Assembly: GCA_902729315.2 (NCBI GenBank)
Contig: LR746266.1
Span: 6,378,259 to 6,442,258, forward strand
Origin: Spirodela intermedia
Lineage: Eukaryota; Streptophyta; Magnoliopsida; Alismatales; Araceae
Length of the DNA stretch: 64,000 nt
Direction of reading: 5' to 3'
Part shown: positions 44,212-56,613 of the stretch, piece by piece
Numbering within the stretch: position 1 is the first letter of the stretch
How the letters are laid out: every line of letters begins with the position of its first letter
Notes under the pieces: model-generated
What the model saw: the letters and a program-made list of their open reading frames with translations, nothing else
The model's database searches: none
Told to the model about the DNA's origin: nothing
Position numbers and translations under genes: made by a program

Positions 44212-46169
44212 CCATAGAATGGTGTGGGGACTGGTCCAGCAAGGTAAACCATCTGGATTCGATGGTACTCCCAAAATATATTCTTTCCATGTAATATAAA
44301 ATTAGAAAATAGAAAGTAGGTTTAGTCAGGAATCTAACCGTGGTTTAGTGCTAGAATATAATACACGATATGGTTAATCATAGATTAGCCAAAATTCATG
44401 ACCTTGAAGACAAAGATTTCAACCTTCAGGGCGACGACAAGGATCATCCACCTGAAAGCAATACGGTCTTAATTTTAGTGCTTATTGTAAGAGCCTCTTA
44501 CGTGCTCTGCTGAAGCATAAAGTCGAATCATTAAACGAGAATCCGTTCTGGCAGATGAAAACTGACGAAATGATTAATTACGTTCAAAACTTGCTGTGAT
44601 TAGTCACATGAACGAGACTCGATTAGCGCATCTTGGCTAGCATACCCCATCGCGATTCAAACCTAATGTAATGTTCATAAGGTATCTGGACCTTGAATTT
44701 TGCACGAATAAGACGTTTTAAGTATCAAACAAAGAGATCGAACCAAGAAATGCACGCATCTCGTTTTCTTCACTTCAACATCATCGTCAAGGGGTCTGAA
44801 CCCTGGATGAGCGTCTTCGATTACGGCTCACTACAATTCACTCTATGAGATTGCATATGTTGTGATATCTGTTGCACGAAATCGGTCCGGCCCTTGGCTT
44901 CCGTAGTCGTAGACCCACCGAGAGCACTTCAATTCGGTCTTTGCTTTCCGATCGTATTGGATAACAGGAATCTGGGTCCATGCTTATCGTCATCAGAAGC
45001 TGCAGTTTCCGTGCAAGTAGGAAGGATCAAAGTCCTGCCGTGGAGGACCTCTGCGGCAATCGGCCTCGTCAAAGAGAAGTGATGAACCCTCCTCAGGGCG
45101 TGCATCCTCCCTTTCTCTCACGGCCGACACAGTTGGGTCTCATGTCGACAGCTGCGACTCCCCAGCGCGGGAAACGGCCGTCTTCCCACTCGGCGAATCC
45201 TGACCCCGCCAAGTAGCGGTTTTCTGAAGCGGTTTTTGTAGTAGTTTTGAGAACCCTACCATTTCTGGATTTCCTCGCTGATTATTTTATGCGGCGTCAC
45301 AGGACGTCATCCGGTGGGTCTGGCATGTCCGCCATCGGACAAGATCGAACGTGGCCATTTGACGAACAAGCCCTTTCTCATTGTCTGACCCAGCCTGCCG
45401 CGAGCACAGAAAGATGCACGTGGGACGGATATGAGGCTCCCTAGAAAGGCGACAAGTGGCTGCGATTCCGTTCTCTTAGCGAGCAATAGTCTGTCCGCTT
45501 CGGATAGTACGAGGGTGTTTTCGTCAAATATCAAGGGTGACCCGTGCGCCGTCAAGTCGTCGGAGCACGGACCCTGCATTAGGCGGCGGGCGGCGGTGGG
45601 TCCAATTTTCGGATATATTTTCCTGAATCAAAGGAAACCAGGAAACCACCTCGCCGTGGTACAAAACCTCGGTCGATTCGTCATGTTGTGAGACGCGAGA
45701 TGGGGAGGGTTACGTACAGTGGATCTCCAAGGGCTCCGAAACCGAAAATGGAAAACCAGAAACCAGCCAGGGATTAAGGTTTCCATGTGTATTACCAAAC
45801 TGGGCAGGTTGAGTCTATTTTAAAGAGGAGAAGGGAGGCCATCCTTTCCAGAAGGGACCTAAATAAAGGTAAGCAACAAAAACCGGTCCTCGCCCATCCC
45901 ACTCTCCTCTCCCATTACACCTCTCTCTCTCTCTCCCCTCTCCCTTCGCCCCTTGTTCTCTGTGCCGGGAATTTCTTGGTGAATCATCAATTTCTAGTGG
46001 GGGTGAAGAGTTGTTCCATCTCCGTGGCCGTCTCCTTCCTTGGTAAGGAAGACGTGGTCTCCCGAAATTCTTCCGTATATCAGTTCCTTACTCTTTTGTG
46101 TGCTCGTCGGTCGTCTCGTTTTCTTCCTCGGAGTTTTCTTAAACGGATCCGACAAGTGGCAAAGTTTTC
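40820..46169. other. Long gene-poor stretch before the MADS-box gene
   Basis: To about 41400 this is AT-rich and probably internal to the LTR element at 40306. From 41400 to 46169 composition is mixed and I can support no gene. Minus-strand pieces with good donor sites occur (42477-42556 ending GGGCAG/GTAAGC; near 41914 ending TTGAG/GTAAGG), but they show no recognisable protein and do not join in frame. The stretch from about 45790 should contain the MADS-box promoter and 5' UTR. Confidence 0.4.
44145..44208. repeat. Compound GAGC/GA microsatellite
   Basis: Tandem GAGC units (about six) pass directly into about 20 GA units. It sits in gene-free DNA. Confidence 0.95.
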
Positions 46170-46202
46170 ATGGGTGATGTTGATGATGATAGGAGTGGAA
46201 GA

Positions 46203-49200
46203 ATGGGGAGGGGGAAGATTGTGATCCGCAGAATCGACAACTCGACCAGCCGGCAGGTGACCTTCTCCAAGCGTCGCAATGGGCTACTGAAGAAGGCGAA
46301 GGAACTTGCCATTCTCTGCGACGCTGAGGTTGGCGTCATGATCTTCTCTAGCACCGGACGTCTCTACGACTTCTCTAACACAAGGTAGTAGCCCCCCGCC
46401 CCCCCTCGTCTGGCCTTCTTCTCCTTGTATCTTCTGTGTCTTTCTTTTAGCTCAATGCTTTGCCCCTAATCGTATCCAATCTTGACTGTCGCAGGTTTCT
46501 CCATCCTTCCTTAGTTTATCTCTCTCTTCTTGTTTTCTTTAGAAATCAATCGAACCATAAGATCATGGTTGGGATCAACCATCGCCCTGACTTACTGTTG
46601 CTGCCAAGCAGCTCCATGAGAAGAGAGGGCACTTGTTCAAATTCGAAAACAGTTTCATGAGGGAAGAGAGCGATACACTGAAGTTTTTTGGAGCCTATTG
46701 GAATCGAGCTAGCACCCATCATTCTTCATGATAGATTTATTGGATTTGACGCAGATCCCTGCGTTCCCATAGTTAGTAACGTCCGTCCTTGGCGCTCCTC
46801 CCTTGCTTGTAGGCAGAACGCATTTTCCTATCATCGTTTCTACTTAGCTCGCGACTTAACGGATTTATTGACGTCACAGGAATTATAACAAGTGGCTGAA
46901 GTAACTGACGTTTGGGTATGAATCTACATATTCACGGAAAAAGAAAATCTACAACAATTTTCACATGTATTTATAGTTATCCATCTGTCAATCTATCCAG
47001 CTGACCATCTGCCTATTTTCTCGCAATTTCTTTAGAGGATCTAATTTTACGTGATTAACGCTGTCCAGTGCTGTCGTTCCCGACGCCTTTCTTGGACGAA
47101 CCATGGAGTTGGTCTTTTGTGTTGTTCGACCGAGAGGAGATGACCATGGCCTCACCTGTATTCATCCCCAAGCTCATACACATCAACTTGCATGAGGCTA
47201 CAAATATGTAGAGAGGGGATGCCTTACAAGAATAATATTTCTACGCAAGCTTCATTGGACAACCTTATACCGCCATCAGCTTCTTCTCAATGCGTAGGGC
47301 GGCTTGCGTTGAGTCATCCTTTGAAACCTGCCGTCAGTCCGCAGTCTAATTTGGCGAAGACTCTGGAGATCCGTGCGAAATAGTCTAACATCATTGAGTG
47401 GATCGACAGGAGATTATACACCTGTCAACTCAATCCAACAGCCTGCATCTTCCATTGCAAAGGAAAAATATACTTACTCTTCATAGGGTAGTCATATGGG
47501 GTTTCTGGACCAGGGACAGTAATGAATCTCAAAGTTCACATCTAAACCCATCACGTCGTCAGAAGACTAGAGGTTAGAGTGCATGGGTAGATGTGGACTC
47601 CTTACTTTAGCTTCATCTGGAGAATACGTCGAGATTCAAATAAGTTTCGCAACATATCTATTTTACTGCGTTATTCTGGCATCCTTCGTTGAGCGCCACC
47701 TTGGTTGAAATTGTTAGTGGTGTAAATGGATTGGAAGTGACTCACCATTGTTGATCATTGTAGTTAAAAATCCATCCTTTCTCTCAGCTAAGATAGCAGG
47801 ATGTTGTCATATCCTTGTGGGCAAGGGAATCATGGCCTAAGCATGGCTAACTTATCCGAAAATCATAACCTCAATACTCATGTAGATGATCAGTGGAAAG
47901 AGTGGTCGTTATCGTTGATAATGCACACTTGTCGTCTTTCTCCTTTATATATTTCTCCGCTTATTGTGGACTGCGTTTCTTATTCTGGCCATTCTCTACC
48001 GATAGTGTTTTCTTATATTTTGTAGTCCGTTGAAAAAGGATCATTCTAAAAGAGGGTATTGAGTCACCGATTACTTAGACAGATTCCATGCATATCAGTT
48101 ACGTTTGTATCGATCCTGAGAGTAAGCAATAATCTGAAAGAAAGAAACACAATGCCCAAGGAAAAAAAATTCTTGTTTGAATAGTTGGAAACCCATGCCC
48201 AAGTGCCAGTAAACGATTCCTGGGACCTGATTGATGTTCGTAAATCGTATGAGAAATCCATCAAGAGACGACTGCTGTTTTCTTTCCTGGTTTTTATATC
48301 TCAACATTTACCTTACCCATGTTCCCTTATTCATAATCACTTTTTAAGGCCTATCGTTCGTCCATGATACTGCTGCTATCGATTCTCTAGAGATCTGATA
48401 CAATTCTTCCCTATTTTGGTTGTTTCCTTGAGAGTGGAATACTTTCAAAGAACTCTTGCAGCAAAGCGGCAATAAAATCAACCGTGGGATTCACATGGCG
48501 TGGATCCACGTTTCAGGAGCCAAGTAGTAGAGCTGGACTGTACAGCCGCAAGTGTTTTGCTGGAAATAGTTGCATTCATTATCTAGATTGATAGATATTT
48601 TGAGTTCAGATGCATGATAGCTTTCGATTAGGTGATCATGTCTCTTGATTTCGTAAATTCCAAAGTTTTTCGTAAGTTTCTGTGGGATGCACATAGCAAT
48701 AGTAATGTCTAACTCACGGAGTTCAGTGAGGCAGTATCATATAAAATTAGGCCTAATTCATATGCTTCGACTAGCTGGAATTTTCTTCTGAAGAGAAAGT
48801 TCCACTCGACGTGACGCACTCGTAATATCGGCTCATCTGTTTTTACGTTTGGATCCCTAAACATTTCCCGTTCCCGTTGCCCTTGAGATTCTATGCTTTA
48901 TATCTCTTGTTCTAGTTCGTATTTCAGTTATCCCACACATCTATTTTCCGATATGTGGCCTCCCTATTTCTCAGGTTCCTGTTCGTCTTTCGGTTCTCCC
49001 TCGCATCCAGTTATCAATTTGTGCCCACTCTCTGTCATTAGCCTTTCTTTGTGTTACATCCCCCCCTCTCGCGCTATTTCTCTCTTCCGCTGACTACTTT
49101 TCTTTGCCACAGACTACTGCTCTTGCTCCCTATACCCTTCTCTTCATCCCGCTACTCCTTATGACTCTCTGACTCTCTCCTCGACACACCCCACCCCGGG

Positions 49201-52200
49201 AATCTTAATTGGTCTAAAAGTTGCAGCGATAATATGCACCTCAGAGAAACATCTCTAGCCTTAGTTTTTGTGAAGAGTTCACGTGGGAATGGCATCCACT
49301 ATCTTTTCCCCTTGTTTAATATCTGAACGTTGCAAATGGAGAGTTGGCACTAAAGACGACTCTGAAAAGTTTAAGAAATATTGACGTAGATGTTCTTTGC
49401 AACGTCTAAGATGAGTGCCGTAATCATGGACTTCTTCAGGTATCTGTGATGACCATCATCGCCCTGTTCAGCCCTGGAGTAGATTTGAAATTATCATCTT
49501 TTGCACTGATGATACAATAAGATACCTCATGAATTAGATATGCGTATTATTTATATTTAAATGAATAGTGTATCCTTGATAGAACATTTGGCATGATCAT
49601 TTCATTCTTGATCGGATGAGCGCCTTCTCTTCACAAAATATCCCACTAAAAGTGAACATAATTGGGAATTGCCATGAGGGTTTAGTGACTATTTAAGTAT
49701 ACCTACATTTAGCTTGCTTCATACATTATTTTAGCTTATCTCAAGCTTATTCCCCAGCAAGGGTCACAGAATCAAATCTACAATAATGTGTAAGCTTCTT
49801 CACCTCGCTTATTTGAACTCGCGTGAAAATCTTTATTTGTAGGGATCTTAGGCCAGCACGCTTTTTTAGTTGCATTAGAGATGAAATTCTTCGTACATTA
49901 TTTTCCACCCTTTATATTTTCTTTCCCTTCACGATTCCACCAAGCATATAACTAGCATCAATTCAAGGAGGGCTTAGTCCGCTCGATTCCAGAATTAAGA
50001 AACCCGCTTACAAACTTAAAATGAGCGCATTCTAGAACAGCACCCAATTAGAGCTATAGCCTCTCTCTCGTCAATATTAGTATTTGAATAAAAGTAAATG
50101 ATACATAAAATATAGAGCCAATGTGCATTCGATCGATCGTACATAGCATTGGTTGCATCAATAACCATTTTATTTTTTTCTCTAATACTTTTTCGGTCGT
50201 TTCAATCAACCGGTTGCTACTCTCTTTTACCTCTTTATGACGCTACCAATTGATCCATATTTCTGCATAATGACCGCATACTGTGGTTTAGCTTTCCCAC
50301 CGACTGCTTACTAACGAAGCTAGCCAAGCTTGAAGAGCACAAAGTTGACCACTACTCCTAAAAAAGAATATAGTTAATGTGAGGTAAGTGTGGTAAATTA
50401 TACTAATACGATGATTTATAGTCGAAATGTTGCTATAGATATCTCTATTATACTCGTGAGATTTGAGGTTGTCCTCCAAAACCGCGTGTTTCATTACCAT
50501 TAGTTAATGTGGCTGTTGTTTTGCAAGCTGAATCTATTCGGTGCCGACTCTGCAAGAACCCTAAGGGAGAATATCTTGGCCAAAAAGTGTTGAAGAGTCG
50601 GATCAGTAGGCATAATAGTACCTCGATGTAGGAGTTTTCTCGTCTCCACATACTTTGGATCTATTAAGACCGGATACATTATTCTCAGTTTAACATGCTG
50701 ACGCGGTCACCAGCCGGATGATCCAAAGAAAAAAGGGGATGGCCTAGAGAAGGTGAAAGGGAAAAGAAGAGCCTATAAATTCCTTATTGCTTGGAACAAG
50801 TCTCCCACCGGGCAGTTGGTTGTCGCGAAACGAGAATGGATGAATTACCCAATGCCTATCTTTCGTTTAAGCGTCACAGGTTCCTACGATAACGCATCTC
50901 CTTCAACTGCCAAAATTTACATTTATAGTAGCACTGGATAAGTAATAACTGCCCATCAGAACCCCTGCAGTTTATCGGGGGGGAAAATAACATAGTGGAG
51001 ATTTTCCTTGGATTTGTGGCAGTATGAGGGCAGTGATGGAACGATACAACAAGGCCAAAGAAGATCGTTGCCTGGACCTAAACGCAACTTCGGAGGCGAA
51101 GGTATTCTTCTTTGCACCTATCTTTCTAGCTTATTTGCACGTCTGCTAGTTCATTTATTTGTTGATCGATAGTTTCCTTCGACTTTGGATGAGTAGTGCG
51201 GTTGTAGCATCCGTGGGCTCAGAAGTGGGAGAGTGCTCAGTCCCTGCATTCCCATAGCTTCTTGAAGAACCTATTGGAAGAACGATCATTCCGTCCATTT
51301 ATAATAAAAATAAAAAACAAAAATCAATATCTTAGTCATAGTCTAGAGGCTGAAACGTATAGAAGCATGAACTCAGCGATCTCCCAACAGGTAAAACGCT
51401 GAAACAAAAAAAAAAAAGTTTAAAATTAGAATACACAAGGAAATTGTAGAAGAGTTACTATCTCATCCAACTCCCATGAATGCGAAATGGCGTCTGCTTT
51501 CGGCCTTCTATTTTTTTAATCAGGGAAAGCATTTGCAGACAAGATATATGTCCTAAATATAATAGCTGTTGCCTCTTTCTCTTTTGATCGTCAAGTAATC
51601 AAGGACATGTCTCAGTGGAATCCATGCAATTATTGACAAAAAGGCAGAATCTTCGGCAACTATATACATCACCATAACGGAACCGCTGAACTAGTTCCTC
51701 AATAGCATCAGTCATCAATTTAAAAAAGCGCAAGCAAACCTTGCATGGCTGACCTACATCACTGAGGAAAAAAGAGACGAATTTACAACTCAGGTCTGTA
51801 GGGGATTCACGGCACGAAAATAGCTGATGCCGGCCCAATTTGTCAAACTCTATTAATACCTTTTAGGCGGATTACTTATCGATATGCCTTTCTTCAGTCC
51901 AGATAAGGGGAAACCAATGCTAATTTGATCTGTTTAGCCCTCTTCAGCTATCAAAATCAGATTGTCTGACTAGGATTAGCATGCCGTATATTTGACATAT
52001 ATCATCCGTCGCAGTCTTACTTTGTAGCGGGTAAATGCCGATCCAAGCTATCATATTATATCCTGTCACGCAAGAACGCAGACTCTCGAGTTTTTGTATG
52101 TATTTGCCGAAGCATAGAATGTCCACTTCGGTAACAGAAATATTAACGCTGTGCGCTCACAGTTCTGGCAAAAGGAGGCAGGAAGCTTAAGGCAGCAACT

Positions 52201-53481
52201 CCTAACTCTGCAAGAGAGCCATAGGTAACATCTTTCTCTCCGTTTATTACACTGCATTCGGAACATCATGCCAAGAGAATCTCGCAATATGTATGTGCCA
52301 TGAAACAAAGTAGAATCACACGTGGAAAAGATCATACATCCATCTCGTCCTACACAGTATGGAAGTATAATTAAGGCATCACGGGTTTAATAATGTAGTA
52401 AATACCACAGATTTTAAGATATACATTTTCCAAGGCGCTGCATGCAAGATTCATCCGGTTAGTCAAGTATCTCATGAGCTTCAGCGAGTAAGTTAAAACA
52501 GACATGCTACGGATTGTGATATTAGTGAGGCCGGTTCTTGCTTCGTGGGGGAACCCGTCTGTATAGAAAAAGCAAGATCCATTAGCATTGGTTTGCGAAC
52601 GATAATTTTCCTTCTCTAATATGTCAATCTGTCTCGTTGATAATGTCAGGCAACTCAGGGGCGAAGAGATTTCTTGCCTAAACGTCAAAGATCTGCAAAA
52701 TCTAGAGAACCAACTAGAAATGAGTTTGCGAACGATTCGGACGAAGAAGGTGATAAGATGGGCAGGTCTCTAGTGCTTTATGGTCCTCATGACATAAATT
52801 TCAAACTCTCAGTTCACCTCTGGTTGGTTTTTTTTATTTTTATACAGGACCGACTTTTGACCGAGGAGATTCAAGAGCTCAATCGAAAGGTACCTTCCGA
52901 AAGAAACACTGGAGCTCTACATATTATTTCTCATGACATGCTGCTAATGAATCATCCGAAATTATCCTCGTCGTGTTCAGGGAAATCTTACTCACCTGGA
53001 AAACATGGAACTGTACAAGCAGTTAAACCACATTCGTCAAGAAAACATGGAATTGTGTAGGAAGGTACTAAGTTTAGAGCCCAATCTCAGATGCCTGCTA
53101 AGAAATTATTAAATCTATGATTTCCACTATGGTTTCCACTGTTGTTTCCAATGAATTATTCATAAAGAAATCCTCTCAGGTTTATGCATCAAGGGAATCG
53201 AAGGTTGCCGAGGGATGTCCATCCTTTCCAAATAGTTTTAGTCTGACAGGGGAGACGCATGTTCCCTTTGACCTTGAGCTAAGCCAGCCTCAGCATCAGA
53301 CTTGTGATGTACTACAGGAACCTCCAAGATTGGGGTACATCTTCCTTCGCCAAGTATTGAGAAGTATTTCGGGAATATACATGCTGCACAAATTTCTAAT
53401 CCAGAATCTTCGATTCCCGACAGATTAAAACTTAACTACGACGATGATTCGGCAAGTCATCGGTGGATCTCTCGACAGTGA
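46203..53481 (+). CDS. MIKC-type MADS-box transcription factor, AGL17/ANR1 clade
   Basis: DNA-binding regulator of the AGL17 group (ANR1, AGL16, AGL21; rice OsMADS23/27/57), known for nitrate response, root and tiller or flowering control. Exons: 46203-46384 (182 bp), 51023-51101 (79), 52163-52224 (62), 52650-52749 (100), 52848-52889 (42), 52981-53064 (84), 53180-53334 (155) and 53424-53481 (58). Total 762 bp, 253 aa; exons 1-5 have the classic MIKC sizes. The MADS domain is residues 1-60 ([20 protein letters not shown]). Then come [35 protein letters not shown], the K-box segment [22 protein letters not shown] (split over text here: [22 protein letters not shown]), [12 protein letters not shown] and [19 protein letters not shown]. 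The C-terminus LGLKLNYDD resembles the clade ending. An in-frame ATG at 46170 would add 11 residues ([11 protein letters not shown]). Intron 1 is 4638 bp. Confidence 0.94.
46385..51022 (+). other. MADS-box gene intron 1 (4.6 kb)
   Basis: It joins AACACAAG/GTAGTA to TTTGTGGCAG/T. Long first introns are common in MIKC genes and often regulatory. Apart from unassigned short frames and a TCTC/CTTCTC-rich patch at 48890-49190, I see no gene, transposon boundary or microsatellite inside it. Confidence 0.8.
52178..52198 (+). promoter_or_regulatory. Candidate miR444 target site
   Basis: This 21-base part of MADS exon 3 encodes AGSLRQQ. From memory, the miR444 site in rice AGL17-clade genes encodes AASLRQQ at the same place. 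The two sites would differ at two bases, a C-to-G and a G-to-A. The antisense strand would then correspond to the miR444 family, whose rice loci overlap their MADS targets in antisense. The match is recalled and was not computed against a database. Confidence 0.6.
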
Positions 53482-55448
53482 TATTGCCACCCTTTCATGA
53501 GCATAGCATCGACAATGAACAATGTGTCATTGCATGATGTCAAATTATCAGAAAGCGGAGCATGGGGGAGAAGAGGCACAAATGTCGACGGTTAATGTTT
53601 TTTTCTTGGTTGATACAAACCATGTAAAGCTAGTTACCCATGGAATAAGAAGGGTGCAGAGATTGCCTCACATTTCTTATTCATGTGATCCGATACGTTA
53701 TTGCCCATTAAAGTATGCATCCCCATTTTTCCAAACATATGTGAGGATACAATGAAAGGAAGATAACGAACATCATCAGATATAAACCCCAGCAAGCCTG
53801 ACAATCAGTCAATAGCATCCTAAAGGAGGATGCATGTATCGTGCCATTGAATTCAAGTAGAGAGGAACGAGAGGCGTCATATTCCCACGAAAAATCTGAA
53901 ATAAGAATCAAGCTTGTCCAAAAGGGGTCTTTTTTTTATCAAGACTCGGTGAGGAAGTGCCATACAAAGAATTCACCCACTTAAAGATGCGCAAAAGACA
54001 CGAAGCGCAGGGGACATTTTCTCTGGACCAGGAGAAACTCATCAACATTGGCAATGATGATCATTTTTTCTCAAAGAATTATCTGACGAAGGGTCTTAAA
54101 CCAACGTCATGGCTGTTCAAACGGATTCGCAAATAAATAAATACCTTCCCAGAAAAGGGCATCAAGAGCTACAATAAAACTAACTAGCTATCTCAATATT
54201 GCCTTCCGAATCAGGTATATGGTGACATTAAAGATTAATGAGGCTGGTAGATTCTTTTCCCACCTGCAACAGCGTGATGCACTGATGCTAACTAAGCTTT
54301 CGGAGTGAATCCGAAGACAATCAATTAGGTTGCTCTCCATTTTTCTTCAATGAAATTGCTCTCCAACCCAAGATCACAAGATCCAGATAATTTTAATCCA
54401 TCACGCGCTTGAAACAATCCCCCTGGTGACATGAGCCGGATAGTAGCAGTGCTAATTATCTCCAGGAAATCTAACTAGACATCACCCTGACCATACCGTC
54501 TACATCCTTTGGACCTTGGAATGACGGGCTGCCTCCATCTGGTCTTCGTCCCATGTGGGGTTATGTCGCTATTTGAGTGCGTGGTCCACTCTATCGCACA
54601 TGCGAGCCAAAAATTAATGTGAAGGCATCTCGCCGCCATCGTCGTGGCCGCTCCTACTCCCTTCACACAAAGAAAACGATATAACGGCAAGAGTCACGGC
54701 GGCGTGTCAAAGATGAAACGTCATCCCCTAATCGTTAAAAAAATAATCAGCGCCAGAACGATCCAAAGGAGTTGGGGAGAAGCTGTGAAAGAAGTGGGGA
54801 CGAGATCGTTGCCTTCGCTTGTTTTAGGGTTTTGAGACAGCCAGCAAAAATGGGGGTGCGGAGGCGCACTGAAATCGACGTCTGTCGTCGCTCACGGTCA
54901 AAGCTTCGATTTTTCTCATATTCTATCATCCCTGACAGTAGAACCAGGCGGCAAGTTGCCGCAAGGTTCTCAATCAAATAGAAGAGAAGCTTTCGATCGA
55001 CCTTGATCAGTTACAATGCTTTCGGAGGAGAGAAGAGATGACATCATAAGCATGGTTGTAAGAGTCGAAGCCGATCAAAGAGAGGTTGTGACGCTGTGGA
55101 AGTCAGCAATCTTGGAGCAGACATCAATGGTGACTCCACCAGGCACAGATCCTCAGTCTCTGAGTTCACTAGAAATCACTTGGATGACTCTTCGATCCGT
55201 AAGAATCAGAGTGATTACCGAGGCACCCTTTGAATCTACAAACACACCAACAAAAAAAGAATTCTAACGAGAATGAGAGTTCTATTATTACTGGGCTCTT
55301 GATTATACAGACGCCTGGGCCTTCAAATAAGCCTAAAGTAATTACCGAGGCACCCTACGGCCCCCCACCCCCGCCCAGCTTGAATCAGTCATTGATCGAG
55401 AAGAACTCATGAGACCTCTGCACTCGCTAGCGCGGGGATGATGACCGA
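53482..55448. other. Intergenic region without a supported gene
   Basis: No coding gene is recognised. It contains the direct repeat ATTACCGAGGCACCCT at about 55214-55229 and again at 55341-55356. Short frames near 54640-54980 and 55016-55267 have no recognisable similarity. The first few hundred bases should include the MADS-box 3' UTR. Confidence 0.4.
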
Positions 55449-55790
55449 CTAGCGCGGAGCTGCTAGACGGCCTTCGAACGAAGGGCTGAGAAGCCCTCGG
55501 CACGGCGGCAGGAGGCCTCGTTCCCTTTCCCAGCCGCAGCCGTCGTCGAAGTTCTTGTAGTAGCTGACGACGTCGTAGTGGAACGTGTGCGGCTTCGATT
55601 TCCCTTCTCTCGTCAGCCGGCGGAACAGGTTCTGCCACCGCCGACTCCTGCCGCCGTCACCGCCTGTCCCGTCGTGGCGTAGAGGGTGGAAGAGAGAGTG
55701 GCTGGACCTCTGCAGTGGAAACCAGGAAGGGGAAGCCATGAAGCCGTAGGCGCAGGTCGGCCGCCGGGATCCCAAGGGATCGCTCCCCAT
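55449..55790 (-). CDS. Small intronless plant protein of unknown function
   Basis: One open frame of 113 aa from ATG 55790 (MGSDPLGSRRPTCAYGFMAS) to 55449. It has a basic core, RRWQNLFRRLTREGKSK, followed by FHYDVVSYYKNFDDGC. This pattern (W-x-x-L-x-R-R-L, then F-x-Y-D-x-x-S-Y-x-x-N-F-D-x-G) recurs in small uncharacterised plant proteins such as Arabidopsis At5g19340 as I recall it; their function is unknown. The frame is open upstream to 55898, but a TATA box at 55906-55913 puts the expected transcription start between that codon and the chosen ATG. No signal peptide or membrane segment is visible. Confidence 0.75.
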   Translation of the reverse strand: MGSDPLGSRRPTCAYGFMASPSWFPLQRSSHSLFHPLRHDGTGGDGGRSRRWQNLFRRLTREGKSKPHTFHYDVVSYYKNFDDGCGWERERGLLPPCRGLLSPSFEGRLAAPR

Positions 55791-55905
55791 CTGTACAGAC
55801 CGACAGGGGCCTAGAGGGAAGAGACTACTCCATGGACCGAAGAGGAGGGGGGAGGGTGGGTGATCGTTGGGCCTCTCGGGGGAGGAAGGAGGACGCAAGC
55901 GAGCG

Positions 55906-55913
55906 CTTTATAT
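55906..55913 (-). promoter_or_regulatory. TATA box of the small intronless gene
   Basis: Minus-sense GGATATAAAGCGC lies about 116-123 bases upstream of the ATG at 55790. It argues for that ATG over the in-frame codon at 55898. Confidence 0.6.
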
Positions 55914-56613
55914 CCGTTGCCTCTGGTCGATCGTCATCGTTCTTCCTCGCAGTAAACGCAGGGGTGGGGGCGGAGCTCGGCCTGCGTGCTAGGCGTGAGG
56001 GAGCACGGGAAGGTCTTTTATTTTAATCCCCGACGGCGCAGGGATGCCGGGAGGAGGAGTGGGCTGCGAGTGGGGACGAGACGCTTCGCTGGTCGAGGTT
56101 GGCATATGCGCTTCTCCCTCCTCTCCTCTGACAAGACCCAGTTTTCATGTCGGAGGGATCGACGGACTCCGACGTTCACCAGCTCGACTGATTGGACGCT
56201 CGGACAAAGCACGAGGCCGCCTGACCGCGGCCAAATCGGCCTCCTATGCTCCACAGGCCCACCCTTGAACGTCCCTCTGTCACTCGTCGTCTTCTTCCGC
56301 GCGGCCACGTCTCTCGGCACGCGGTCTTTCTTCGGTATTCTCTCGCAAGCGGCTTCTTCCTCCTATACCTCCGTAATCGCGAACCAGGCGAGGCACCGGG
56401 GTGCCCGTCTCCGTCTGCGGACCACCCACACACTGTCAAGCCACCTTAGCCCCCTGGATCGTAGCGACAGCATGAGGGGGTGGGGGGGTGGAAGGGGATC
56501 GGCCGGAGATCACACTGAACGCCTTTCATCACTCGCTCTGGATTCGCAGAGAAATGTCAGATAAATGTACATATTTAGATTATCATTTGAGAGAGGGAGG
56601 GGGCGAAGGGATG
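55914..56613. other. Intergenic, small gene upstream and transporter 3' side
   Basis: GC-rich DNA between the small gene's promoter and the stop codon of the oligopeptide transporter. Frames here on both strands are Arg/Pro-rich and look compositional. It should hold the transporter 3' UTR (minus) next to 56613. Confidence 0.4.

Noticed and set aside
54640-55267. Short plus-strand frames starting at 54644, 54772 and 55016
   Set aside because: No recognisable domains, no clear promoter or splice structure, and lengths expected by chance.
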